A stretch of DNA of 29,200 nt, taken from IMG/VR virus record IMGVR_UViG_3300047557_002471, positions 1 to 29,200 of that record; one strand, 5' to 3'. Shown here one piece after another: positions 21,485-29,200 of the stretch. The number at the start of each line of letters is the position of its first letter. Within the stretch, counting starts at the first letter, position 1. The notes under the pieces were generated by a model. That model saw only the letters and a program-made list of their open reading frames with translations. It had not been told where the DNA came from and did no database searches. Both the position numbers and the translations under genes were made by a program. The DNA comes from a virus.

Positions 21485-22125
21485 CGCTCGCAGAACTCAT
21501 CAGCGCGTTTCGCGTCGATGAGCGCGACACGGGCGTCCCACCGAACTGGTCGAATCTCGATCTGACGCGCTGGTTCAACGAAGCGGTCGAAGAGGCGGCG
21601 ATTCGCAAGAGCCTGCTGCGCGAGACACTTCCTCTGTCGCTCATCCCCGGCGATTTCGAGATCGCGCTGCCGGCGCGGGTCGTCGAGGTTCGCACCGCGA
21701 GGATCGTTGAGGGCGCTACGACGTACTGGCTTTCTGCGTCCGATCGCTACGAGCAGGACCGGCTGCTCCGCGACTGGCGAGACACCATCGAGCGGCCTAC
21801 CGCCTTCATCCATGACGACTCGTCGATCACGCTCAACAGGATCGTGGCCGCGTCCGGGGAACTGAGGCTCGATTGCTATCGCACACCGGTCAATCCGATG
21901 GCGGACGACTCTGATGAGCCGGAGATCTCCGTCGCGCATCATCGCCGGCTCGACGGATGGGTGCGGTACCGGGCGTACATGGTTCCTGACTCGGATTTCG
22001 GGGACAAGAAGCGGGCCGAGCAGGGGCTTGCGGACTTTGAAGACTACTTCGGCCGGCGGCCGGACGCGGACCATCGGCGCAACAACAACGCCAATCGGCC
22101 GCACAGGGTGAGGGCGTGGGTATGA
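21481..22125 (+). CDS. head-tail adaptor protein, DUF6682/gp4-like
   Basis: 214 residues. MTLAELISAFRVDERD, then WSNLDLTRWFNEAVEEAAIR, LPLSLIPGDFEIALPARVVE and HHRRLDGWVRYRAYMVPDSD are typical of phage adaptor proteins: N-terminal helices, a beta region that reads out side-chain parameters, and a C-terminal helix with RAEQGLADFEDYFG. It is likely to bind below the portal ring and complete the head, in the place of P22 gp4. ATGA coupling with the preceding gene. Confidence 0.75.
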   Translation: MTLAELISAFRVDERDTGVPPNWSNLDLTRWFNEAVEEAAIRKSLLRETLPLSLIPGDFEIALPARVVEVRTARIVEGATTYWLSASDRYEQDRLLRDWRDTIERPTAFIHDDSSITLNRIVAASGELRLDCYRTPVNPMADDSDEPEISVAHHRRLDGWVRYRAYMVPDSDFGDKKRAEQGLADFEDYFGRRPDADHRRNNNANRPHRVRAWV

Positions 22126-22135
22126 GGTCCGCGCC

Positions 22136-22750
22136 GTGCTGAGCAAGCTCAAGCTTTCCGTGCGCAAAGGCGCATCAGCCGACATCCCGCTGCGCCTCGA
22201 AACCGGAACGCTATCCTTCGCCGCAATCTCGGCAATGGAGAAGTCCGCCCCACTTCGCGTCACTGCTCCCGGCCACAACATCCCGGACGGCTGGTACGTG
22301 GCGATCGTCGACGCGAAGGGCATGACGGAACTGAACGCCGTGGATAGCAATTCGATCCGGGACAACGAGTTCCATCGCGTCACGTGGATTGACGCCGATA
22401 CGGTCGATTTCGACGGCATCAGCTCGGCGAACTTCAAGACCTACACCAGCGGCGGCTACCTGGCGTTCTACGCGCCAATGGGCCTCGCCAGCTACACGTC
22501 TGCCCGCATGGATGTCAAGACGCGCGTCGGCGGCGATGTGATTCTGGCGCTCAATACGACGGATGGGACGCTGGAGATTGAGGAAACGACGAGCACGGTG
22601 TGGATTCGGCTTGATGACGATGCGCTTGATGGCCTAACGGCACGGGATTACGTGTTCGACATCGAGTTGGCCCACGCAACGGCGGTCGATGCGATCTGCT
22701 CTGCTGAATCAGTTTTGACCGTGCTGCCAGAGGTTACGACAAGTGCCTAG
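22136..22750 (+). CDS. hypothetical structural protein (204 aa)
   Basis: 204 residues from a GTG preceded by GAGGT. Predicted beta-rich, with MEKSAPLRVTAPGHNIPDGW, then NEFHRVTWIDADTVDFDGIS and YTSGGYLAFYAPMGLASYT. Blocks of this kind occur in phage tail-module proteins as single jelly-roll-like domains. The exact role is unknown. The end overlaps the next gene by 8 bp. Confidence 0.65.
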   Translation: MLSKLKLSVRKGASADIPLRLETGTLSFAAISAMEKSAPLRVTAPGHNIPDGWYVAIVDAKGMTELNAVDSNSIRDNEFHRVTWIDADTVDFDGISSANFKTYTSGGYLAFYAPMGLASYTSARMDVKTRVGGDVILALNTTDGTLEIEETTSTVWIRLDDDALDGLTARDYVFDIELAHATAVDAICSAESVLTVLPEVTTSA

Positions 22751-23009
22751 CGTAATTCGCTGCCGCGTGCCGGATCCGGCCATCAGGCTGCGACAGCGCG
22801 CGTATTCCGTTGTGTCTGTTGCTGCATCGGCATGGGGCGGCGCCGAGAGATGGAGCGACGGGCGGACTTGGGACGGGCTGTTGCTCGGCAACTACACACA
22901 ATGGGGCGGCGGGCAGGCATGGCAGTCCGGCGACGCTTGGAGCGGAGCTTCGGCAGCGAGCCTTTCAGGAAATCTTCGCGCATCCGTGCGTGTGAATGTG
23001 AGGATGTAG
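22743..23009 (+). CDS. small Trp/Gly-rich protein (88 aa)
   Basis: 88 residues from a GTG at 22743 with GAGGT upstream. The middle repeats W-x-x-G patterns (WGGAERWSDGRTWDGLLLGN, then YTQWGGGQAWQSGDAWSGAS). Such Trp/Gly repeats occur in small tail proteins, but no function is known. It lies between two structural genes. Confidence 0.55.
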   Translation: MPSVIRCRVPDPAIRLRQRAYSVVSVAASAWGGAERWSDGRTWDGLLLGNYTQWGGGQAWQSGDAWSGASAASLSGNLRASVRVNVRM

Positions 23010-23012
23010 AAA

Positions 23013-24482
23013 ATGGCAACATCATTCCCAACGGGGCTCGATGCAATTCAGCGCGTGGGCGCAACCGATTTGCGGAACGCGCCAGGAAAAGAGGGTCACG
23101 TTCTGCACAACAACGTGTGCGACGCGGTTGAGGCGCTGCAGGCCAAGGTCGGTGTGGACGGCAGCGCGGTCTCGACGTCGATCGACAAGCGGCTGGCGGA
23201 TGTGGAAACCGGCGGCGCATCGTCCGCTGCCCATGCCGCTGCCGCAGCGCCGCATTCCGGGCACGCGACGCTCAACGATTTGCAGACTATACGCACGGAA
23301 AACGTCTTCCGCTCGCGGCGGGAGATGTACCGCACCAATCTGATCAGCCCATCAACTGCGCCAGGCGTGGTGCAGACGCTGGGCACCGTGACCGTAAGCG
23401 GGACGCACCCAGCTCCGAGGCGCGTCGATTGCGTGGCGACGTCATCTGGTTCGACAGCAAGAATTCTTGCTGCATGGACGGCGACCGGGCTGGATACAAG
23501 CAAATTCTACGAGTTTTCAGCGACCGTAGTTGCTTTGTCGCTGGCGACACCGGGAGCGTATGCGGACGAATGGATGGCTTCGTCTGGAATCCCAACGTCG
23601 GGTACGCAATCACTCAAATTTTCGACGCTGATGCCTGTTGCCGGGACGCGCTACGGTTTCAGATTCCAGCCGTCCGCATCGTCGTGGACGCTGCGAGTGG
23701 GCCTTGGCTGCAACACTGCCGAGACCGTCGCCGCCGGAGACTTCATTCGCTTCGAGGACTTTCAGCTCTGCGAGGTTGATTCTCTTTCCGGCACCGTTGA
23801 AGATTTTTCATACGCGTTTTACGGCGCCGCCGGAAAGTCGGCATCCGTTACCGATTCAATCGGCAGCTGTATTCTCGTTTGCGGCGACTCCTGGGCCAAC
23901 GACGCCGCGGATTTTGGCGCACTGCTCGCGAGCACTCACGGCAGGGAAGTGATCCTGGTCGCGACAGCGGGCAATAGGCTGGATCAGATATCAACGGACG
24001 TGGCTGCAAAAATCGCGTCCGGCACAACTGGACTTTACCGCCCGAATTTTCACGTCCCGCGTCTCGCTGTCGTGCAGGGCGGCATTAACGATCTTGTCGC
24101 TGATGCGTCGGCGATCACGATGTTTACTCGTTTGAGGACGATCGTTGAAGACCAGTTGATCGCCCGCGATATCGTGCCCTTGGTTGTGTTGCCGGTGCTG
24201 CCTTTGAACTCCACACATTACACCTCGGGGCGCAACAGCGCTTTATTGGATTACGCGCGCCGCGTGTATGCGGCAGGGTATCAAGTCATTGATCCGGCCG
24301 ACTGGTGCGTGCAGGCAAGCGGAAACGCGAATACCGATTTCATGGCGGATGAGTCCGGCGCATGGATCCATCTTTCGACCATCGGATACAAGCTGCTGGC
24401 GAAAAGGATTGATGAAAGAATATCAATCTTGGAAGGATGGGATTTCTTTGGAAGCGCAAGTGCCAGCGGAGACTGGGGGTGA
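23013..24482 (+). CDS. tail protein with SGNH-hydrolase domain
   Basis: 489 residues. Residues 1-65 form a typical phage fibre N-terminus (HNNVCDAVEALQAKVGVDGS), which probably attaches it to the virion. The beta-rich middle (about 110-265) resembles a carbohydrate-binding jelly roll. Residues 285-475 are an SGNH/GDSL hydrolase: block I ILVCGDSWAND with Ser293, block II AGNRLD with Asn321, block III VQGGINDL with Asn359, and block V WIHLSTIGY with His453. The usual Asp three residues before the His is Ala450. Asp446 lies nearby. It may remove acetyl groups from host surface polysaccharide. This gene is visibly more AT-rich than its neighbours, suggesting recent exchange. Confidence 0.82.
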   Translation: MATSFPTGLDAIQRVGATDLRNAPGKEGHVLHNNVCDAVEALQAKVGVDGSAVSTSIDKRLADVETGGASSAAHAAAAAPHSGHATLNDLQTIRTENVFRSRREMYRTNLISPSTAPGVVQTLGTVTVSGTHPAPRRVDCVATSSGSTARILAAWTATGLDTSKFYEFSATVVALSLATPGAYADEWMASSGIPTSGTQSLKFSTLMPVAGTRYGFRFQPSASSWTLRVGLGCNTAETVAAGDFIRFEDFQLCEVDSLSGTVEDFSYAFYGAAGKSASVTDSIGSCILVCGDSWANDAADFGALLASTHGREVILVATAGNRLDQISTDVAAKIASGTTGLYRPNFHVPRLAVVQGGINDLVADASAITMFTRLRTIVEDQLIARDIVPLVVLPVLPLNSTHYTSGRNSALLDYARRVYAAGYQVIDPADWCVQASGNANTDFMADESGAWIHLSTIGYKLLAKRIDERISILEGWDFFGSASASGDWG

Positions 24483-24562
24483 TGCTCGCCACCACCGAAA
24501 CCGCCATCCTCGCCAGCATGGCCGACGTCATTCGGGCTGCGACCAATGGGGCGCCGCGGTGA
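24482..24562 (+). CDS. tiny protein (26 aa) between tail genes
   Basis: A 26-residue frame, MLATTETAILASMADVIRAA followed by TNGAPR. Its ATG shares one base with the SGNH gene stop, and its stop overlaps the next GTG start by 3 bases. A single helix is predicted. The coupling suggests translation, but function is unknown. Confidence 0.5.
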   Translation: MLATTETAILASMADVIRAATNGAPR

Positions 24563-25791
24563 GTGTCCAATCCGTATCCCGCGACGGCTGGCCGTCCGGC
24601 ATGGACAACATCCACGCCGACCACGAGCTCGACGCAAAAACGCTCCGCCGGGCGGTCAACGCCGACGTGCTCGACTCGGGCAAGATACGCCGGCGCAAGG
24701 GGTTCTCTCCGTTTCTTGCCGAGCCGGGCGCGCACAGCCTGTGGGCGAGCAGCTCGGGCGCCGCTTTCTTCGTTTCCGGGCAGTCGCTTTGGCGCCTGTT
24801 CGCAGACGGCACGAAGGAGGCGATCACCACGCTGGCGCCGAACTCCGGCCCGCTCTGCTACCTCGAGGTCAACGGGCGCGTCTACTTCAACTCGGCGGCC
24901 AGCCGCGGGCGGATCGATAACAGCTTGGCTGTCGTGCCTTGGGGCGTCGATGTACCGGTGTCGCCGCCCTTGATGGTGCAGGGACCGGGTGCGCTCGATG
25001 CAGGCACCTATCACGCGGTCATCACCTACGTTCTGACCGACGGCCGGGAGTCGGGCGCATCGGTATCGTCGAGCATCACGCTCGCGTCGCCGGCGGACAT
25101 CGGGTTCTACGGCCTGCCCGTGCCATCTGATCCGGCCGTCGTCGCCAAGCGCCTCTACCTCACGACGGCGAACGGCGAGGCCTTCTTTATGGTTGCCGAG
25201 GTGGCGGCTGCGGCAACCCTGTCGACGCGCGGATCGTTCGGTGCGGAACTGCGCACGAGACATCTGTCGCCGCCGCCCTACGGATCGGACATGGACTACT
25301 GCCTGGGGCGGGTCTGGATCGCCAGCGGCAACACGGTCTTCGGCACCGAGGCGCTGGACTGCGACCACGTCGACCGGCGCAGGCAGTTCTACCAGTTCCC
25401 GGCCGACGTGTCGCTGATCGCGGCCGCTGCGAGCGGAATCTACGTCTGTGCCGACCAGACCTACTGGATCGGCGCTCCGGGCACTCCGGAAGCCAGCATG
25501 CGGACGGTGTTCGGATTCGGTGGGGTGCCGCGGTCGCGGGCGATCATTCCGAGCACTGGTGATCCGATCTGGTTCTCCGAGCGAGGGGCCATCGTGGGAC
25601 TGGACGGCGGCCAGGCGTCGATCGTTGCCGAGAAGCGGATCGCCCCTGGCGACATGAGCGGAGCGGCCTCGCTGGTCCGTGAGAAGGACAGCCTGCGTCA
25701 GTTCGTCGTCGTCGGCAACAACGCGCAGGCCTCGAGCCTGCAATGCGGCTCCTACGCGGAAGCCGAGATCATCAGGAGAAGCACACCATGA
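24559..25791 (+). CDS. tail-hub or DNA-stabilisation protein, gp10-like
   Basis: 410 residues from a GTG at 24559; an ATG further upstream would overlap the preceding genes. N-terminal SRDGWPSGMDNIHADHELDA, then LRRAVNADVLDSGKIRRRKG is a conserved start in phage proteins of this type. A series of beta repeats follows (LWASSSGAAFFVSGQSLWRL, PLCYLEVNGRVYFNSAASRG, DYCLGRVWIASGNTVFGTEA, IYVCADQTYWIGAP) compatible with a beta-propeller. By position in a P22-like phage it resembles the gp10 tail hub/DNA stabilisation protein. The family match is moderate. Confidence 0.65.
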   Translation: MSVQSVSRDGWPSGMDNIHADHELDAKTLRRAVNADVLDSGKIRRRKGFSPFLAEPGAHSLWASSSGAAFFVSGQSLWRLFADGTKEAITTLAPNSGPLCYLEVNGRVYFNSAASRGRIDNSLAVVPWGVDVPVSPPLMVQGPGALDAGTYHAVITYVLTDGRESGASVSSSITLASPADIGFYGLPVPSDPAVVAKRLYLTTANGEAFFMVAEVAAAATLSTRGSFGAELRTRHLSPPPYGSDMDYCLGRVWIASGNTVFGTEALDCDHVDRRRQFYQFPADVSLIAAAASGIYVCADQTYWIGAPGTPEASMRTVFGFGGVPRSRAIIPSTGDPIWFSERGAIVGLDGGQASIVAEKRIAPGDMSGAASLVREKDSLRQFVVVGNNAQASSLQCGSYAEAEIIRRSTP

Positions 25792-26300
25792 AGCACGAGC
25801 GATGCGGCGCCATCCTGCGCGTCGGTTTCGAGCACGTCGTCGAGCACATCCGCAACGGCAAGCTGATCGATGTCGAGACCGTCCACAACCTGGTCCCGAC
25901 CGAGGGGCTGAACCACATCTTGAACGTGGCGCTGCGGGCCGGCTCGCCGACACCAAACTGGTATGTGGCTCTGTTCGAGGGCAACTACACGCCGGTGGCC
26001 GGCCTGACTGCGGCTGCGTTCCCGTCCGCGGCCACCGAGTGCACCACTTACGACGAGGCGAACAGGGTGCTGTGGGTGCCGGCCGCGGCATCCGGCGGAA
26101 TCGTCACGAACGCGGCGAGCAAGGCGGTGTTCACCATGAACGCGACGAAGACCGTCTACGGCATCGTCATGACCTCCCTCCTGACGAAGGGCGGCACGAC
26201 CGGCACCCTGGTATCTGCCGTGCGCTTCGCTGCGTCCAAATCGGTCTTCGACGACGACCTGCTGCAGGTGACCAGCTCCATCACGATGACCAGCTCCTGA
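25788..26300 (+). CDS. phage structural protein (170 aa)
   Basis: 170 residues from the ATG at 25788, which overlaps the preceding stop by 4 bp and has AGGAG upstream; I reject an earlier start at 25743. Motifs NLVPTEGLNHILNVALRAGS, then WYVALFEGNYTPVAGLTAA and YGIVMTSLLTKGGTTGTLVS fit a common phage tail-module protein (NL-x-x-x-GLN-x-x-L...WY-x-ALF-x-x-Y-P). Beta-rich, probably a virion or fibre-associated protein. Role not established. Confidence 0.7.
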   Translation: MKHERCGAILRVGFEHVVEHIRNGKLIDVETVHNLVPTEGLNHILNVALRAGSPTPNWYVALFEGNYTPVAGLTAAAFPSAATECTTYDEANRVLWVPAAASGGIVTNAASKAVFTMNATKTVYGIVMTSLLTKGGTTGTLVSAVRFAASKSVFDDDLLQVTSSITMTSS

Positions 26301-26310
26301 GAGGCACGCC

Positions 26311-27084
26311 ATGACCATCAAGCTTTCGACCGCGGCCAGAAATTTCCTCGCCGCGGGTGGTTCGTACAAGGACATGTTCCAAAACGGGCGGATGGAGATT
26401 TACAGCGGGTCGCAGCCGGCGAACGCCGATGCCGCGGTGACCGGAACCCTGCTGTGCACCATCACCGACAACAGCGCCGCGCGAACGGCAGAAGTTCTCG
26501 CCACAGGCAGCGTCACGCTCACCGGTGGCGCATCCGGGTCGCTCAACACGCTCACCGTCAACAGCGTGGACATCCTCGGTGGGGCAGTGCCGTACAACAC
26601 GTCGCTGACCCAGACCGCGGCCGATATCGCCCTGCAGATCAACCGGAACAAGTCGAACGTCGAGTACACGGCCACGAGCAGCGGGGCGGTGGTCACGATC
26701 AAGGCGCTCCCCGGGACCGGAGCAAGCCCGAACGGATTCGTGGTCGCGTCGACCACGACGACGCTCACCAAGACCGACAGCAACATGGCCGGCGGCGTGA
26801 ATCCGGCCAACGGCCTGAAGTTCGGCGAGCCCTCGAGCGGCGCCGTGTCGAAACTGGCCTCGCAAACTTGGTCCGGGGTGAATGCGTCCTCTGGCACCGC
26901 CGGGTACTACCGCCAGTACGGCAGTGTTGCTGACGCGGGATCGCTGGACTCGGCCGCGGAGTTCTTCCGCGAGGACGGGGCTATCGGCACGTCCGGGGCC
27001 GACATGAACATGACGAGCACGGCCCTGACGGGCGGTATCGCGACTTCCATCACGACGTTCCAACGCACGATGCCGAACGCCTGA
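26311..27084 (+). CDS. phage structural protein, fibre-associated (257 aa)
   Basis: 257 residues starting MTIKLSTAARNFLAAGGSYK, then DMFQNGRMEIYSGSQPANAD and LLCTITDNSAARTAEVLATG. This start (A-x-N...F-x-N-G-x-MEIYSG-x-QP-x-x-A) is shared by many phage tail-module proteins of unknown role. The middle has a Thr/Ser/Val-rich beta region with LNTLTVNSVDILGGAVPYNT. GAGAGG precedes the ATG. Confidence 0.7.
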   Translation: MTIKLSTAARNFLAAGGSYKDMFQNGRMEIYSGSQPANADAAVTGTLLCTITDNSAARTAEVLATGSVTLTGGASGSLNTLTVNSVDILGGAVPYNTSLTQTAADIALQINRNKSNVEYTATSSGAVVTIKALPGTGASPNGFVVASTTTTLTKTDSNMAGGVNPANGLKFGEPSSGAVSKLASQTWSGVNASSGTAGYYRQYGSVADAGSLDSAAEFFREDGAIGTSGADMNMTSTALTGGIATSITTFQRTMPNA

Positions 27085-27105
27085 TTGATCTGACCGGCGG
27101 CCAAC

Positions 27106-28671
27106 ATGGCTATCTCCTTCGTCAACTCGGCGGCCTCGTTACAGTATGCCGGCACCAACATCTCGTTGACCCTCCCGTCTGGCGTCACGGCCGGCAATCT
27201 CTTGCTCGGGTTCGTTGCGTCAGGATCAACAAGCGGGACACATACCTGGCCCGCCGGATGGACGAAACTCGACGGGCAGCAGCAAGCGTCGTACGGCTAC
27301 ACGTCGTTTGCGTATCGGATCGCTGACGGCTCAGAGACAGCGCCAACCGTCACCCTCCCCGCCATCAACGCGGCGAATGGTGTGATCTGCCAATTCTCCG
27401 GGGCGTCCGGTATCGGTGCCGCGTGGCAAAAGAACGCCGGAGAGGTTGCTGGGGAAAGTGTCTCAAGCATCACTTCCACCGCCGCGAATTCGGTGGCCTG
27501 CTACCTGTGGTGGGGGCAGGGAGGGAATGCCAGCGAGCGCCTGCCGACTCCGTCTGGTTGGTCCAGAGAAATTGCCGCCGACAGCTCTACAGGAGGCGGC
27601 AATTTCCACATTGATGTTGGAACCAAAGCCCTTGGGGGATCCGGTTCAAGCTCTGGCTCCATATCGGAAACTTCCGGCCGGAGTTATTGGCACCTCTGGA
27701 ACATTGAGCTTAAAGAGTCGGCGCCGCCAGGCACCGGTACCAGTTCCGTCACGCTCGACAGCCTCACCGGCTCGGCAACCGCTGCGTCAGGGAACGTCTC
27801 CTCCGCGGCGTTGGACGCCATCACGGGAAGCGCGAGCGCCATCACCGGGGCCGGCGGCTCGTCAATTGCGAGCCTTTCGTCGGTCAGCGGGAGCGCCTCG
27901 GCGATCGGCGTCGCCGCTGTGTCTGTGGACAGCGGCGTCTCGGTCGTCACCGGGCTGATCGGTGAGCCGCTGCGCCTGGCGTTCGCTGATTCTGCCGTGC
28001 TAGCTTCGTCCGGCGCGTCGTCGCCGGTCATTCTGGTCGTGCTGGCCGACAGCTCTGTGCTCGCCGTTCATACGGCGTCGGCCTATCGCCTTCTCGAAGT
28101 CGCCGTCGACAGCAACTCGGCGCTGTCCACCTCGGCGCCTGTCGCAGCGGTGTACTCGGTGTCTGCCGCCTCGCTGGTCTCCGTGCTCACCGGCCTGCAG
28201 TTCGTTGCCGATTTCACGGATGGCTGGGCCTACAACCTCAACACGGGGGCGGGCAGCTTCTACGAGGGGTTCCGCTTCAACTCCTTCGCCCTGATCGACG
28301 GCGAATACTACGGCGCCAACGAGGCGGGCATTTTCCGCCTGGGTGACGATGCGGACGATTCGGCGCCGATCGACATGACGATCACGCTGGGTACTTCCAA
28401 CCTCGGGTCGTCCCGGGTGAAGCGCGTGCCGGCAGCCTACGTCGGCGCGCAGAGCGACGAACCGCTTGTGCTGACGTGCCGGGTCGAGGGGCAAGAGTAC
28501 AGCTACACGTTCTCGAGGGCCACGGCCACCATGGCCCCGGCCAAGGTGCAGATCGGCAAAGGTCTGGCCGGCGTCTATTGGCAGATCGAGCTGAGCAACA
28601 CGGCGGGCGCCGACGCAGAGATCGACGCGCTGGAGCTTCTCGTCGCGCCAAGCGACCGGAGGCGGGTGTAG
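27106..28671 (+). CDS. large tail protein with lectin-like and repeat regions (521 aa)
   Basis: 521 residues. Residues 1-205 resemble a beta-sandwich seen in phage tail proteins (SLQYAGTNISLTLPSGVTAG, NLLLGFVASGSTSGTHTWPA). Residues 213-285 hold imperfect repeats of the form LD-x-LTGSA-x-A-x-G (SLTGSATAASG, AITGSASAITG, SVSGSASAIGV), a flexible or beta-repeat spacer. After a low-complexity Ser/Val/Ala region comes a C-terminal domain (about 365-515) with FADFTDGWAYNL-like, EYYGANEAGIFRLG and QIELSNTAGADAEIDALELL. It is likely a fibre or receptor-side structural protein. The weak ribosome site (GGCGG) suggests lower expression or coupling. Confidence 0.65.
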   Translation: MAISFVNSAASLQYAGTNISLTLPSGVTAGNLLLGFVASGSTSGTHTWPAGWTKLDGQQQASYGYTSFAYRIADGSETAPTVTLPAINAANGVICQFSGASGIGAAWQKNAGEVAGESVSSITSTAANSVACYLWWGQGGNASERLPTPSGWSREIAADSSTGGGNFHIDVGTKALGGSGSSSGSISETSGRSYWHLWNIELKESAPPGTGTSSVTLDSLTGSATAASGNVSSAALDAITGSASAITGAGGSSIASLSSVSGSASAIGVAAVSVDSGVSVVTGLIGEPLRLAFADSAVLASSGASSPVILVVLADSSVLAVHTASAYRLLEVAVDSNSALSTSAPVAAVYSVSAASLVSVLTGLQFVADFTDGWAYNLNTGAGSFYEGFRFNSFALIDGEYYGANEAGIFRLGDDADDSAPIDMTITLGTSNLGSSRVKRVPAAYVGAQSDEPLVLTCRVEGQEYSYTFSRATATMAPAKVQIGKGLAGVYWQIELSNTAGADAEIDALELLVAPSDRRRV

Positions 28672-28674
28672 GCC

Positions 28675-29200
28675 ATGCGGGGGCTGCGAATCGTCAGCCG
28701 CGACGGGTCTGCCGTCGGCCAGGACGAGATCGACGCGGCGCACAGGGTGGTCGCCACCTTTGGCGGCCGGGCGTTCGGCACGCCGTCGGCGACGGACGAC
28801 GCCACCGGCGTCCGGGTGGAGTACCACGCGCACAAGCACCTGGCCATCGTGGAGCCGGCCGGCGTCGACTACCGCCTGGTGTCGTTCCCGAGCCCGTGGC
28901 CGGGAAAGAAGCTGTCGGTACATGGCGTGCTCGATAACGGCTTTGGATCCCCATACTATGAGGCGACCGCAATTGTCTGCCTTGACGACGGGGAAACGAT
29001 TGCCACGTTCCCCTATGACACCAGAGACGAAAGACTGATCAACGGCTGGGACGGGTCCACCTCGATTCAGTTCTATGACTCGAACTTGTACGATCCAGGG
29101 AGACCGTTCGGATACGTGCCGACGCGGGCAGTCACATTCGCTGTGCCGGCGGACTGCGTTTACTCCAACGGAGAGGACCAGGTGCCGAACATATTGAGCC
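28675..29200 (+). CDS. hypothetical tail-module protein (cut by window end)
   Basis: About 175 residues are visible from the ATG at 28675 (MRGLRIVSRDGSAVGQDEID), three bases after the previous stop. Later segments such as YRLVSFPSPWPGKKLSVHGV and ERLINGWDGSTSIQFYDSNL look like a soluble alpha/beta protein. The last visible third is more AT-rich than the beginning. It remains open at the right edge. The family is not recognised; membership of the tail gene cluster is inferred from place. Confidence 0.65.
   Translation, partial: MRGLRIVSRDGSAVGQDEIDAAHRVVATFGGRAFGTPSATDDATGVRVEYHAHKHLAIVEPAGVDYRLVSFPSPWPGKKLSVHGVLDNGFGSPYYEATAIVCLDDGETIATFPYDTRDERLINGWDGSTSIQFYDSNLYDPGRPFGYVPTRAVTFAVPADCVYSNGEDQVPNILS

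Noticed and set aside
24340-26091. 583-residue open frame on the minus strand
   Set aside because: It is antisense to the SGNH end and the gp10-like gene, Arg/Pro-rich, without a ribosome site. It is the usual shadow frame of GC-rich coding DNA.

Overview
The window is the central part of a temperate, lambdoid-organised, tailed phage (or prophage) with a P22/podovirus-type head. The DNA is GC-rich and the genes are packed with 1 bp and 4 bp (ATGA) overlaps. The protein styles (CI/S24 repressor, YdaS-like Cro, RecT plus a PD-(D/E)XK nuclease, VRR-NUC, a DUF1376 replication protein, a P22-like portal of about 723 residues) suggest a host among high-GC Pseudomonadota, probably a beta- or gammaproteobacterium. 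The host cannot be fixed from sequence alone. No integrase, attachment site, lysis gene, tRNA or clear chromosomal gene is visible, so both phage ends lie outside the window.

Layout. (1) 1-4092, minus strand: an early leftward recombination operon. In transcription order it encodes two tiny membrane proteins, a small acidic protein, a PD-(D/E)XK exonuclease, a RecT annealing protein, a protein with an Rmf-like tail, and an SbcC/Rad50-like ATPase cut by the window edge. (2) About 4093-4710: the leader and promoter pL (consensus-like TTGACA, 17 bp, TAATAT), overlapped by two operator palindromes. (3) 4849-7251, minus strand: the lysogeny block. It holds the CI repressor, a RelE-like toxin with an Xre-type antitoxin and their own promoter/operator, a DUF6941-like protein, a frameshifted gene, then a Rho-independent terminator. 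(4) 7251-7315: the divergent oR/pR region, with operators of the same consensus as those at pL. (5) 7323-13088, plus strand: Cro and a run of small early genes, interrupted by an opposite-strand WYL gene, then the VRR-NUC nuclease and replication genes. The replication protein contains 13 perfect copies of a hexanucleotide. (6) 13085-29200, plus strand: terminase, portal, scaffold, coat, adaptor and tail genes, including an SGNH-hydrolase tail protein. The last gene runs off the end.

How it works together. CI would bind a shared consensus, TTAGG-N4-CCTAA, at pR and pL. This silences both the rightward replication/late arm and the leftward recombination arm, in the manner of lambda oR and oL. 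Lysogens would express the CI operon plus the toxin-antitoxin pair and the WYL gene. On induction, pL yields the recombination functions and pR yields Cro, replication and then morphogenesis.

The most notable unexplained structure is a repeated hairpin leader element. Two copies lie at almost the same distance (45-46 nt) before the scaffold and coat start codons, and a third, orphan copy lies in an otherwise gene-free 220 bp gap. One base pair of the hairpin changes in a compensatory way between copies, which suggests a cis-acting RNA controlling head-protein synthesis.
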